A program made the translations under genes and the position numbers. The notes under the pieces are model-generated. The model was not told the origin of the DNA. It saw nothing but the letters and a program-made list of their open reading frames with translations, and made no database searches. A DNA stretch of 64,000 nucleotides, taken from Castor canadensis (lineage: Eukaryota; Chordata; Mammalia; Rodentia; Castoridae). This document shows, piece after piece, positions 1 to 11,800 of this stretch (its first letter is position 1; every line of letters begins with the position of its first letter). The stretch is taken from NCBI RefSeq assembly GCF_047511655.1, contig NC_133396.1, forward strand, positions 134,177,490 through 134,241,489, in the 5' to 3' direction.

Positions 1-1884
1 TGAACTCTTTCAATGACAACTGGAAGAAATGATGCTAAAAACCTTGTTTGAATATTCTTGATTACCTCAAAAGGAACAGCATCCAGTATGAACTTGAGAC
101 TGCTATTGTAATAAAAAAAACATAGACACGAAGGTAGTAAACCCACAAATAAGTGTGGCAGTGAATGAGGAGACAGGGATAAAAGAGATCTTTTTGAATA
201 AAATAATGAGGATTCAAACATGTTCAAATTCAATAGGATGAGTTGGCAAAGAAGGACAAATGGAAGGTTCTGGGAAATATTGCATAACATATTGCAAAGA
301 ATTCCTGAAAGAGTGAGAATAGATAGCAACCAAAGGCACGAGGATGTGGATGACCTTTCATGGGAGGAGGGAATGAATTTGTGCAGGGATAAGGTCATTC
401 ATTTCATTTGGTTTCTGTTTCCTCTGAAACAGGACAGGAAACTACCTGATGAGAATTTGGAGAGGTAGAGATAGATGGGGAGAGAAGGTAAAAGAAGAAA
501 CACAATCTAGGAAGGTGATATGGCCAACTGTAATAGTTTCATTGTTTTATCACTTCAATTAGATATGAAAGATATTCAAGATAAATGTAACAGTAATCGT
601 CATCTTTCATTCTAAAGAAGATGGTGTTGTAAGACAATTTTCATCATGACGGATTTGAGGCCAAACTTTGCTTAGCTAATTTTCCATCCTTGTACTGCAG
701 GGACACAACATCAAAGATCAAAGAATCACTAACAGGAGGATCACCCTAGGGTATTCAAAAGCTTAGCGGGGCTACCTGTTTCTGCACAGAAGAAACTTTA
801 ATTTTTCAAAGACAAGTTAAGAATTCATAGATATCTGTCTTTTTCTTTATAAAAAAGAAAGATCAAAACACTGGAGAACATTATATATTAAAACTGAATT
901 CAGGCTAATCCAGCTTGATTCCTTTGAGGAAAAATGGAGAAAACGGGAAGTCTAAAAAGTCTAACCAAAACTCAGGAGTAGTTAGCCCAACTATTTCTTC
1001 TCAAATATGAAGGAACACTAGTTATTAGATAATTCAAAAGATTTTAAATTTGCTGCCATTTGATTTGTTTTTATGTACTTTCAAATTATGAGAAAATGAA
1101 AGTTCAGTTAATAAATTTACTTGTAATCAAGTAGATTTTTCTCTGATTATATATTTTAAGAATTCAAGTGTTAATATTTTCATAATTTTTGTCAAATATA
1201 AGGACAACTATAAAACAGTTCTAACAATGGAAATGTAAATAGGATAAAGAATAAAATTCCTTTTGTTCTCTCTCATACCTCAGACCTTTTAACTTAGTCT
1301 GCAGGCTAGTATTGTAAGGTATATAAATACATATGCTTACATGTATATTTATGTCATAAATGGGATATATATAATTTATTGTATACCATACTGTATATTG
1401 TTCTAGGACTTATATTTTCACCTTTCACAATATGAATACATGTGGATTGATTTCATTTTTTATAAATGAATAGCATTTTATAAGCTATTTAAAATTTAAA
1501 AATAATTTATTAAATTATTCTTTGATTGATGGAATTTTCAATTGTTTTAAATCTTCCTTCTTTCCCTTATTCTTTCCTTTATCAGTTACAGGTGGAAGTC
1601 AAAAAGTAAATTTTAAGCTAAAATGAAATAGAATTTCATCTAACATATTTTCTCTAACATATGTTCTCTAAACGTATTTGTTAGAGAACAAGTATAAATA
1701 CAAAGAAAGATTTTAACATTGAATAAAATTACATAGTGAGGAGAGGAAGGGAAAGAGGAGGGAGAAAACATTGTAAGCTAATTTTTATTATTTTTTCAGA
1801 CATAAACAAATAGACTTTGCCCAAAAATGTGGGAATAGGGTATTACCTGAAAATACATTCTTCCTATAAAAAGCAAAATTAGCA
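1..1884. other. AT-rich flank, nothing recognised
   Basis: No gene or identifiable repeat. An 82-codon open stretch (220-468) has no recognisable domain and is most likely chance. Confidence 0.5.
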
Positions 1885-2250
1885 AATATTTTCTCCCACT
1901 CTGTGGGTGTTCTCTTCAGTTTAGAGACCATTTCTTTTGATGAACAGAAGCTTTTTAGTTTTATGAGGTCCCATTTATCTATGCTATCTCTTAGTTGCTG
2001 TGCTGCTGGGGTTTCATTGAGAAAGTTCTTACCTATACCTACTAACTCCAGAGTATTTCCTACTCTTTCTTGTATCAACTTAAGAGTTTGGGGTCTGATA
2101 TTAAGATCCTTGTTCCATTTTGAGTTAATCTTGGTATAGGGTGATATACATGGATCTAGTTTCAGTTTTTTGCAGACTGCTAACCAGTTTTCCCAGCAGT
2201 TTTTGTTGAAGAGGCTGCTATTTCTCCATCGTATATTTTTAGTTTCCAAA
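1885..2250 (-). mobile_element. L1 ORF2 C-terminal fragment
   Basis: Antisense match to the L1 at 63520-63850 ([20 protein letters not shown] and [13 protein letters not shown]-like text on the minus strand). Truncated on both sides. Confidence 0.82.
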
Positions 2251-2379
2251 TTAATATAAAAACAACTACAGCCAAATAGCAACATCATAAAAAATGAGGA
2301 AAACAGGTCACATGGCAAAAGCTTAGAAAAACTGTACAAACACACCATAACTCTAACAAACTGTAGAAGAACTTAGCTT

Positions 2380-2865
2380 GCCTACTGTAAGAGAAAATAA
2401 GAAAACACCCTGAAGACATTATGTTAGGTGAAATAAGTTTGTCATAAGGGTAGGTGAAATAAGTTTGTCATAAGGAAAAAAAGTCCTGTGTTATTCTATT
2501 TCTTTGAGGTACCTGAAGTTGTCAAGTTTACAGGAACAGACAGTGGTGGTTACAGGAGCCGGAAGAGAAAGGGAACCGTGATTTGCTGTTTAATGGGTAC
2601 AAAGTAACGTTCTGACAACGTGAAAAGAGTTCTGAAGATGAGTGCTGTCAACTGGCGGAATGATTCAAGTGATACAGTGCCTGCCTTGCCCAGCAAGTGC
2701 AAGGCCCTGAGTTCAAACCCCAGTACTGTCAGAAAAATGCAGAGGAAAATGTGTACGGATGATGGTTGCACAGCAGTGTGAAGGAACTCAACGCCACTGA
2801 ACTGTAAACCTAAATAAGATGGTAAATATTAAGTTATGTATTTTTACACCACAACTAAATATGTG
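2380..2865 (+). mobile_element. Old L1M 3' end carrying a SINE
   Basis: Plus strand with attatgttaggtgaaataag, ggtggttacaggagccgg, atggttgcacagcagtgtga and cactgaactgtaaacctaaa, as in L1M 3' ends. A 26-bp piece (aggtgaaataagtttgtcat...) is tandemly doubled at 2427-2478. Confidence 0.75.
2640..2745 (+). mobile_element. tRNA-derived SINE
   Basis: ggcggaatgattcaagtgat, cctgccttgcccagcaagtg, then gagttcaaaccccagtact and an A-rich tail: a tRNA-like SINE inserted in the L1M 3' end. Confidence 0.75.
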
Positions 2866-3699
2866 TATTAGGAAAAAGTCCAACCAAAAGTAAACACAAG
2901 GATCCAGTCTTATGAAGGTGGAAATCCAGGCAACCCCAATAAAGGAACTAGAGGAGTCATGCAATTTCAAAAGGTGACCCAGTTCACATGCACGAAAACT
3001 TGCATATATATTAGGCTGTCAAGAAAATCTAGCTGAATTCCAAATAGATCAATATAAGCCTTGTTCTCTGATCATAGTGCAACATATTTCAAAGTTGAGC
3101 AAAGTGAAAGGCTATTCTTCCCAAGAACGAATGAACTTCTATTAAGCAAATCTTAGGTTAAAAGAGAAGCATAAGCTAATATTATAGAGAGCATTTCTAG
3201 AAAACAATAAGGAAGCCTATATATCAGAATTTATGAGATAGGGCTAAAATCATATTCAGAGTTAAAGTATTAGCTTAAATATACATAATTAATATAAAAA
3301 CAATACAAAAATTAAACAGACAGATGTAAAAATTGGGGAAAAATAATAAAGTGAAAGAGAAAAATGAAGAAACTAATGTGAATAAATACAAACCCAAATG
3401 AAGTAGGAGACACAAAAAATAAGAAAATTAAACATGTGAGGGTTTAAAAAGAGATAAAATATGTATTAAGAAAGATAGAAATAAACACTAATATGAGCAA
3501 TAAAAAATAACAGGTAAATAGCTCCTCAACTCACTGCAAATTACTTTTTAGGCCCATGATTCATTTATTCCAATCTGAAAAATTTGGGAACACGTATATT
3601 TTGCCTTTTATTTTACTAGATGTCTTTGTGACAATGACAATTGACAGTTTCTTCCGTGATCAACCCTATTTCCTTCCACTTTCTCCTGACTGTTGGATG
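2866..3699. other. A-rich stretch, possibly very old L1
   Basis: Purine-rich plus strand at 3160-3510 resembles worn L1 ORF2 codon composition, but I cannot align it. Nothing else seen. Confidence 0.3.
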
Positions 3700-4075
3700 T
3701 TCTCACTCCAGAGGAACTAATACAGAAACCTTAAAGTGACAGAGGTCAACATAAGGGGATCAAGAACCACTGTAAAGATCAGTTAGAGATGAATCAACCT
3801 GGGTTGTAACACATTTGTACATGAAAGCAATGCTAGGAATCTCTCTGTATAGCTATCCTTATCTCAACTAGCAAAAATGTCATGTCTTTCTCATTATTAC
3901 TTATTTCTACTCTTCAACAGAACTGGAGAAAAGCACAGAACAGGTTCTGCCTGAAAGGGAGCGGGGAGAGGGGGAGAGGATAGGGGAGGGGGCAGGAGGG
4001 AGAAGTGACCCAAACAATGTATGCGCATGTGAATAAATAATAAAAAATAAAATAAAATAAAAATTACTGTTTACA
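3700..4075 (+). mobile_element. L1 3' UTR fragment
   Basis: Plus strand: agaggtcaacataagggg, tagctatccttatctcaact, a G-rich tract, gtgacccaaacaatgtatgc and an A-rich tail. It is the sense counterpart of the 3' ends at 47691, 55011 and 62326. Confidence 0.8.
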
Positions 4076-4543
4076 TAAAAATGTCAGTATAGAACATTCA
4101 TGATTAGGTAGATAATTATAACTGTAGCAAGTGAGGGGGGAGTTTGTGTGTGTGTATGTCTGTGTGTGGTTGGGGGTAGTATATGAATTCTATTTTATTG
4201 TTTAATTTCAACGAAGCCAAATAGGAGTCTGAACCTCAAAGGAAAGATCCAAGAAACAGTGTGGATTGAGAAGGGCAAAGAGCAGATGGCATAACCCTGA
4301 GCAATGCAAATGTTACTTAATGACAGAAGTTGGAGTAAAAGCCTATCTACAAGAACAATAAGAGTGATCATAAAGATAGAAACACAGTCAGATAGAAACC
4401 TCCTACAATAGGAAACAGATATATGATTTTTACCATGAAGATATTTTACATCATGTTTTCTAATGACTTAAATAGTCAACTGTAGACGTGGCAAAACAGA
4501 AATAAATGCTAATACTCTGACCATTGACACTCCCTATAGTTTG

Positions 4544-4945
4544 GAGATGGTTTGATTGTGCTTCCCTGCAAAGTTTCATGTTAAATCTTGGTCCTGATTG
4601 TGGAACTAACTGGAATTAGCAGAATCTTTAAGAGGTGGGACTTTGTGAGAGATCTTATGGTCATTGTGGGCTGAGGTAGTCCTCATGTGACCCACCTCTG
4701 ATAGATTTTATGAAACTCCTTGAGTACTCATGGAAGGACTGTCATAAAAGGAGCAAGCCTGGCCCCCTCATCCTCTCTGCTTTCTGGTTCAAGATGTGAC
4801 TGCTTGCTCTGACATGCTCCAGCCCTTGCAATCCACCAAGATGCAATACTGCCAAGAGAGAGAGCCCTCCCAGATCTGAGCCAATGCAAGCACCATGCCT
4901 TTGAACTCCAAAGCTGTGAGCTAAAAAACCTCCTTTTGTTCATAA
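4544..4945 (+). repeat. MaLR LTR (MST/MLT1-like) in 3' flank
   Basis: gatggtttgattgtgcttcc, then tctttaagaggtgggac and caaagctgtgagctaaaaaa. Solitary LTR fossil, old. Confidence 0.6.
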
Positions 4946-6244
4946 AAATAAATAAAAAGCTTGTAGGGAAATGCATGCTGAGTATTTCATCAAAGTAGAC
5001 TCTGATTTTGCTGTCCTCTGGAAACAAATGTAGGAATTGAACATTTACAGAAACTGGGCATTTGTTCAAATGCAATAGCACAGAGTTTACTATTTTTTTC
5101 TAGAGAAAAAACAAGACTTACAGCTCAGGTTTTCATTCTTATTTAGGGTCAATCTTAGCATCAGAAATGTTTTGTCAGCAATTTGTTATAAATTACTGAC
5201 ACCTATGTTGTGTGATACACTATGAAATCTACATCATCAGCCATTAGGCTCTGTTGAAACAATAAACAATTGCAATCCAATTTAATACAATAGCAGAAAT
5301 ATGAGCTTGGTTTAAAGAAAATATTCCCCTCCTCCGACATTGGTTTTCTGTTAAGTGGATGGGTATGGTGAAGGGAGAGGTGACTGACTGCTCTGCTATG
5401 TGGGGTAGCTCCTCCAATTAACAAGATGGCTCTTAACCCTTCAGGGGATCAGTAGAAGGAAAGCCAGGTTGATCCATTTGTGGATAATTCCTTTAAAATC
5501 CTTTTGAACCTGGTTCCTTCTTTGCATCCCAATGTCTTCCTGGTTCTCCTTTTCCTTATTAGAGTATGCTGCCAGGTAGACCTTTGGACAAAGTCTCTTT
5601 AAGTTGATATCAAGCCAATTTCTCTTTCTCTCTCTCTCTTTTTTTTGGTCTGTGACTCAGTTATCTACTGGCTGCTCATCTTCTCTTTCTTTAATTTTTT
5701 GTAGTCATGAGAAATAAATATCAAAGCTTTCAAATCGTTTCTGTATTACTATAGTAGTGGTATGAACTTCTCATAACACCTAGCAACTATCAATACGAAA
5801 AGTTTTCCTGGAATTTCTACCCTTAATTGTTTTGACTTTCCCTGACTTCCTTTACTTCTTAGAATGGAGGAAGAAACAAGGGATAGCAAACCTTATGAAC
5901 AAGTCCTGTATTGTTGTTCAGGCACTTGGATTTAGCAAAGGTGCCATGAAACAGCTTGAGAAAGTTAGAAAGAAATTCTCATAAACTGAGAAGGGATATG
6001 AAAACTCTAAAAACTTCCATATTATACTCAGAATAAAGTATTTATATGTACATTTTATTATAAAGCTTTTAGGTAAACCTCCTCAGAATTTTACCTCTCA
6101 GCTTTGAGAAGGAGAAATGAAAGTTACTTCCATTTTTCCTGGACAGGAGGCCAATTATTTCAACATACAGCAAGTGTGAGTCACAACTTCTTAACTTTTA
6201 ATTTTAAAAAATCCCAGTGTTTTTTCTCATGAGTTTTAAATGCT
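4946..6244. other. Intergenic, nothing recognised
   Basis: A CT-rich run near 5620-5650 is the only structure I see. Confidence 0.45.
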
Positions 6245-7540
6245 GGTCACTATTTTTTTGGTGTTGGCTTTATTGAGATATATTTCACATATCACATAAT
6301 TCACTCATTTAAAGTATACAATTAAATATTTTAATATAATCATGAAGTTGTACAGCAATTCAATTTAGAACATTTATCATCTATAATGGAAATCCTGTTG
6401 ACTTCAATTATCAGCATCTTATGCCTCATACCCAGACCTAAACAACCAGAGATCTGTTTCGTCTCTATGTGTTTACCTATTCTGAACACGCCAAATAAAT
6501 AGAGTGATACCACATGTAGTCTTTTGTAATGTTTTTAAGGTCAGTTCATTTTGTCAAATGTACAAGTACTTCATTCCCTTTTATGGCCAAATAATATTCC
6601 ATTGTGTAATGGACTAACTGTTTGTTAATCCACTCATCAGTTGGTCAGTGGTGATTTTGGTGATTTTTAATAGTGCTGCTACTCACATTCATGTATAAGT
6701 ATTTGTGTGGACATATGCTTTTATTTCTCTTGGGTATATAACTGGAAGTAGATTGCTCAGTCAGTGATAATTCTATTGTATAATATTTTAAGGACCTTCC
6801 AGATTTGTTTTCCAAATTGGGCATATCATTTTACATTTTCATATCAGTGTATGTGACTGACAATTTCTCTACATCCTGAGATCACTTGTTCTTGTCTGAC
6901 TTCTTTTCTGCAGGACTGAGGATTGAAGCCCAGAAGCCATGCATTCAAGTGTAAAGTGGTATGTCATTGTGGTTTGATTTGCATTTATTTAATGACTAAT
7001 ATTGTCATACGTCTTTGCATGAACCTATAAGTTGTTCCTATGTCTTCTTTGGAGAAATGTCTATTCGGAACCTTTGTTCTTTTTTAAAGTTGTGAGTTAT
7101 AAGAGTTTATTATATATTTTAATACAACTCTTTTACCAGCCAGATGTAGTGGTACACACCTGTAATCCCAGCATTCAGGAGGCTGAGGCATAAGGGATGT
7201 GAGTTTGAAGCTAGCCTGGGTTACATGGTGAGACCTTGTCTCAAAAACAAGCAAACAAGAAAAAATTTCCCTTATCAGCAATATGCTCTATAGGTATTTT
7301 CTCACATAGTCTGGACTGCTTTTACCTTCCTTGAAAGTATGCTTTGAAACATGAAAAAATTAAATTTTGATGAAATCCAATTAGTGTATCTTTTTTCTGT
7401 GTCTGTGCTTTTAGCATTCTATCCAAGAATCTACTGCCAAATTCATGATCATGATGATTTAAAAACTTTTGTTTTCTTATGGAGATTCTAATCCTAAATT
7501 TTACCTATTTTAGTTATCATATTTTCATAAATATTTAAAA
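6245..7540 (-). mobile_element. L1M-type 3' end, split by a SINE
   Basis: Antisense of an old mammalian L1 3' end: tttattgagatatatttcac, aataatattccattgtg, gttaatccactcatcagttg, tctcttgggtatataactgg. Resumes after the SINE at 7135-7262. Confidence 0.75.
7135..7262 (+). mobile_element. B1/Alu-like SINE
   Basis: cacacctgtaatcccagcat, aggaggctgaggca, gtctcaaaaac and an A-rich tail: a 7SL-derived monomer inserted in L1. Confidence 0.82.
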
Positions 7541-7559
7541 CAAATCTTCTGGCCAAAAA

Positions 7560-7645
7560 ACTTTTTTTTTGTAGTGTTGGAAGTGAAACCCAGTTCTTGC
7601 ACATGTGAGGCAAATACTCTACCACTGGGCCACCTTATCAATGCC
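7560..7645 (-). mobile_element. tRNA/ID-type SINE
   Basis: T-rich start, aagtgaaacccagttcttgc, then actctaccactgggccacc: antisense of an ID-like element. Confidence 0.65.
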
Positions 7646-8672
7646 AGTGGTCAAGAAGATTTTTTAACTAAAAAATGTGGCCTGAAATACAAGAACATCC
7701 AGTGTATATACATCTAACATTTCCTGTTCAGTATCCCCAAACTCTGATGAAACAAGAGCTGATGGAGTGGCTGTGTAAAATCAGCATCACGATCAGCAGA
7801 GTCTTAACGCTTGTGTGTTCTATTGCTTTGAGTTTTAGCTACGATTTTGTAACTTTTCTGAATGTAAAAATAACATGTTTTAAAGTGAACAATTGCAAAA
7901 TATAGGAAAATATAAAGAATTTGAAAATATTTAAAAATTTTTGACTCTATTAACCTCACACCACATAGAATTGTTCTGCCATTGTTTACTTTTCTCTAAA
8001 TCTTTTTTTTATAAACACTTATGTCTTCCTAGATAATTTGCATATGCAATTTTGTAACCTAATATTGTCCAATTTTTTGCATGTACACATTGCCTCTTCA
8101 CTACATTAGAAACTCCACAGTAGGATTTGTTTAAACTCTAAAACTTTTTACTCTTTTGCAGAATATGGTACAGTTACTGTTTTAAGGGCTGTTCAGTATT
8201 TGATGGATATCTAGATTCATGTTAGAGGACTTATAAATACTTATTATGCTTGTTACAAGCAGAAATAATAACAATTTTTTTCATGTGCATAAGTAATGAT
8301 AATAATATGAAGACAGACTACCAGAACCTCTCTATTTCCTCTGTAATAAAATTGATTCAGAAAGCTTCAAAATTATCTTACAAATTAAAAAAAAACTAGA
8401 AGAGGTTAGTTAGAATTAATTACTTAAGTGAAGATATATATTCTCTTTCTTTGTAAATTTTTGAATAAGAGACCAACATGTTTTAAAAAGTGAAGCATTA
8501 TTTGGTCAGTACATAAATTTCTGAGCTTCTGAAAATCAGAACTCTTAATAAACTGAGTTAAACATCAGTCGGAAGACTAAAAACAATTTTACAATTGGGT
8601 ACCTAAAGGGTAGCCAATAGTGTTCATATCTAATTACTTTTAAGAATCCATTCAAGGAAACAAGTGCTTATT
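7646..8672. other. 3' flank of CFHR5, includes the 3' UTR
   Basis: AT-rich. The minus-strand 3' UTR must begin at 8672 going down, but I could not pick a convincing polyadenylation signal. Confidence 0.5.
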
Positions 8673-8869
8673 TCATTCACATATGGGATATTCAAATTTC
8701 CCTTCCTTACAGATTGCTTGGAATGACTGCACTGATGTTTTTGCTTTGAATGTTGATTTACAGGCGAATTCAACAATGTTCCCTGTTTTTACATATATTC
8801 TTTTGTTGCTTTTCCATTTTAACTGTATGTTATTTTTGTTCATGTTTTCTTCTGATATTACACATGCAT
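8673..8869 (-). CDS. CFHR5: CFHR5-type exon 12: SCR11 (CFH SCR20-like), stop and 3' UTR start
   Basis: 197 nt including the stop, residues about 624-688. Acceptor cttttag|[21 protein letters not shown] is shared with human CFHR5, as is the final [10 protein letters not shown]. Four cysteines. The middle [12 protein letters not shown] is basic, and the protein ends right after the last cysteine plus Glu, as in human CFHR5. I could not identify a polyadenylation signal with confidence in the AT-rich sequence below 8673. Confidence 0.95.
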
Positions 8870-11800
8870 CTAAAAGAAGAAATAGTAAAATAAAGTAAAT
8901 AAATAATAATATATCTTTCCCTTTCATAGGAAAGTACAATTTCATTTAAGAGTATTTTAGCATTCTATAATAGGATGAAAGATTAGTAGTAGCATCTATT
9001 TCTTGAGTTATGCCAGGTACCATTTCTTAGTACTTAGTTAATTCTAAACACCATGCACTATTTCCCTGGACAAAAAGAATAGTTTCCACGATGTACACAG
9101 CTTGAACATTGCAAAGGTAACAGTTTAATAACAACCATAGTAAAGTCCATTTATTTTTCTATTACAGTGCAGAAAGTGAATTGTAAATGTACGGTATATC
9201 TAAAAACCAATCACCCTTTTGAATATTCATGTAACATATTCTTCAATGAGACTTGAGATTCTACCAGCTTTATTGTTGCTAAAGCCTCTTTTCTGTGAAC
9301 CTATCTTTTGTGAAATCTGGAGTTCTACAGGAAAAACAACACTATCTTCCCCCCACTGGTCTCTGACTCCACTCACTCTTAAAATTTTTTTTTTATTATT
9401 GTTGTACTGGGGGAATTTTGTGACACAAAAATTCTTACAATATATCATATTTGAATTTACCTCCTCCATCATTCTCCTTTATCTCCCCTTGTCCCATTCC
9501 TGGAAGAGTTTCAACAGGTCTCATTTTCACATTTATATATCTGCTCATTCTTAAATTCAGCATTTAAAAAATTGAGAGATAGTATTCATTTAGGCAAATA
9601 GCTCATCATGGTGTACTGCTAAGTAATATGTTCTCTTCAACCCATAATGTCTGATACAGGAATTGTTTAGAAGATGCTGAAATAATCCCATGGATGCACT
9701 TAAGGAGACCTCCCAGGAAATAGAAACCAACAGGAACTATTGTACAGAGATTTATCTGTGTCCAGGATGTTTCTAAAAATTTTCCAGATTATACATGGCA
9801 GACCAGTTCCTGACTGTCAAGGTTAAGTTGAATGTTTTTCTCCCTGATGTTCTGTAGACATGGAGAGACCAGAGAACACAGGTATAGATCGCCTGTGTCT
9901 GAACCCAAGCTCCACCAAATACTCACCAGATAACTTAAGCAAACCGCTCAAGCTTTTTGTGCCTCAGTTTCTTCAGCTGTAGACACAGATGTTAATACTA
10001 AACACATAGATTATTGACAGAAATCTAGGTAATTTCTATTTTTAACTGTTTTCTTAAATACATTTTCTGGCAGTTCCTTGCAAAAATGCATTTAAAAATT
10101 AGTTTTCCAGAAATAAAAAAAATCAGGCTAAGGAATATGTATCTTTAAAATGTGAGGCTTAGTTCCAAACATGCCTCAAATATTTTGGCCTAATTTATAA
10201 TTTCTATAAAAGAAAATGAGAATGCTTAACTCCCTGGCCCATGCCAAAATTTTGGATTATATATGTTGTCAAAGATTATATACATGTTTTTTTCTTTCAG
10301 CCAATCGAACATTTCCATCACATTGAAAGTTTATAAACGGGCTTGGTGTTATGTGCCTATAAGTCCAGCACAAAAAAAGATTGAGGTAGAAGAATTGTGA
10401 GTTCAAGGCCAGCATGAGCTATATAGCAAGATCCTGTTTCCAAAAAAGAAAAAAATAAAAGAAGTTTTATATAGGTGCAAGGATTTTCTTCATGTGCATA
10501 TGTCATAGATTTTTCATTTTCTGTTTATGTACCTTACATATTTTTCTACTAAGTTTTTATTGATTTGTAGGAAATCTTACATGTTAAGCACTGGAAATTC
10601 CCCCCCTTAAATTGTAGAGAGATTAAAAAAACTTTTTCATCTTCATTTTTTTGGTCCAAGTTTTCTTGCTTGCTATTCAAGATTCTGCTTGGTCTCTGGA
10701 AGAATCTTAAACAACTTCTCTAGATTCTTACTTTTTCATTTTTAATACAACCAGGTGTTCATAGACAACTGATCTTTAAAAAATACATTAAAAATATGCT
10801 ATTAAAATATTTTCCTGACTCCTTAATACATTAAAAAAAAGTAAAGAAGTTTATATCTAGCTTTGAAAAAAGCTGTTTCTCTAGAGCCATCAATTGTCTA
10901 TCTTCAATTGCATGGAAAATTGCTAAATCAGTTTTCCATAAATACTTCTCGTGACTATGGTGGCTTTGTTGTTATTTGGTCAGCTAGTTTATTTTTATTG
11001 TTATTGTTTGTTTATTCATGTTTGCTTTCCTTCTAGGTATTGTTTCTCCTTACTAGCAAGCCATTCCTCACAAGTCTGATAGTCAAGATAGCCTACATAG
11101 TTGAGGTTATAATTTTCATCTCACCTTACTTCTGGAAAATTAGTTTATGGCATTTTCCCATGATAATTTCTACCTACTCCAATTTTTGGACTATGTAAAA
11201 CTGGTCTGTATTTACCATCTTAAATAATGGTATATTTATCTATTCATCAGTCACTCCAATGAAAATCCTAGAAGTGGCCTTTGAAACCTAGGATTTCTTC
11301 ATTCTAACAACACTGGTCAGATGCTATGTCTGCTTTTCTCCTGCTCTGCACGTTCTATGTTCAGTTTCCATGTTGCTGTGATGACATCATGCGAAACAGG
11401 ACTCACGCAAACTGTCTAGTGGCTTAAGAGACAGTATAAGCCATAACAGCATCAAGGTAATTTGTCATTACAGAAGGTTAGAGAAAGTGACCTAATGAGA
11501 AGAATGAGGTTGCAGAACTATAAGCAGCTTCTGGGCTGGTCCTGGGGATGAAATGCTTGGCACCACTGAGAACCACTGCAGGATAGGACCTTATTAACAC
11601 AGTGTCACACAGTGGATACTAGCAAGCAGAGGGACCTATGGAGTGCTGGTTTTCTCCCATTTAATCTAGAATAAACTGGTGTTCATGTTTTTGCTGTTGT
11701 TGCCATAAAACCGAGGCCCATATCAATTGTATTTTATCCCTTTTAGTAGGTAAGACCAGGAATGGAATTTCCCCTTAAGCCTTGAATGTGGCTCTCCAAA

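Noticed and set aside
220-468. 82-codon frame near the window start
   Set aside because: No domain, no splice context and no family likeness; chance frame in AT-rich DNA is the simplest reading.
8683-8898. 71-codon plus-strand frame
   Set aside because: It is the antisense shadow of the SCR11 coding exon, which has a clear family match and splice acceptor on the other strand.
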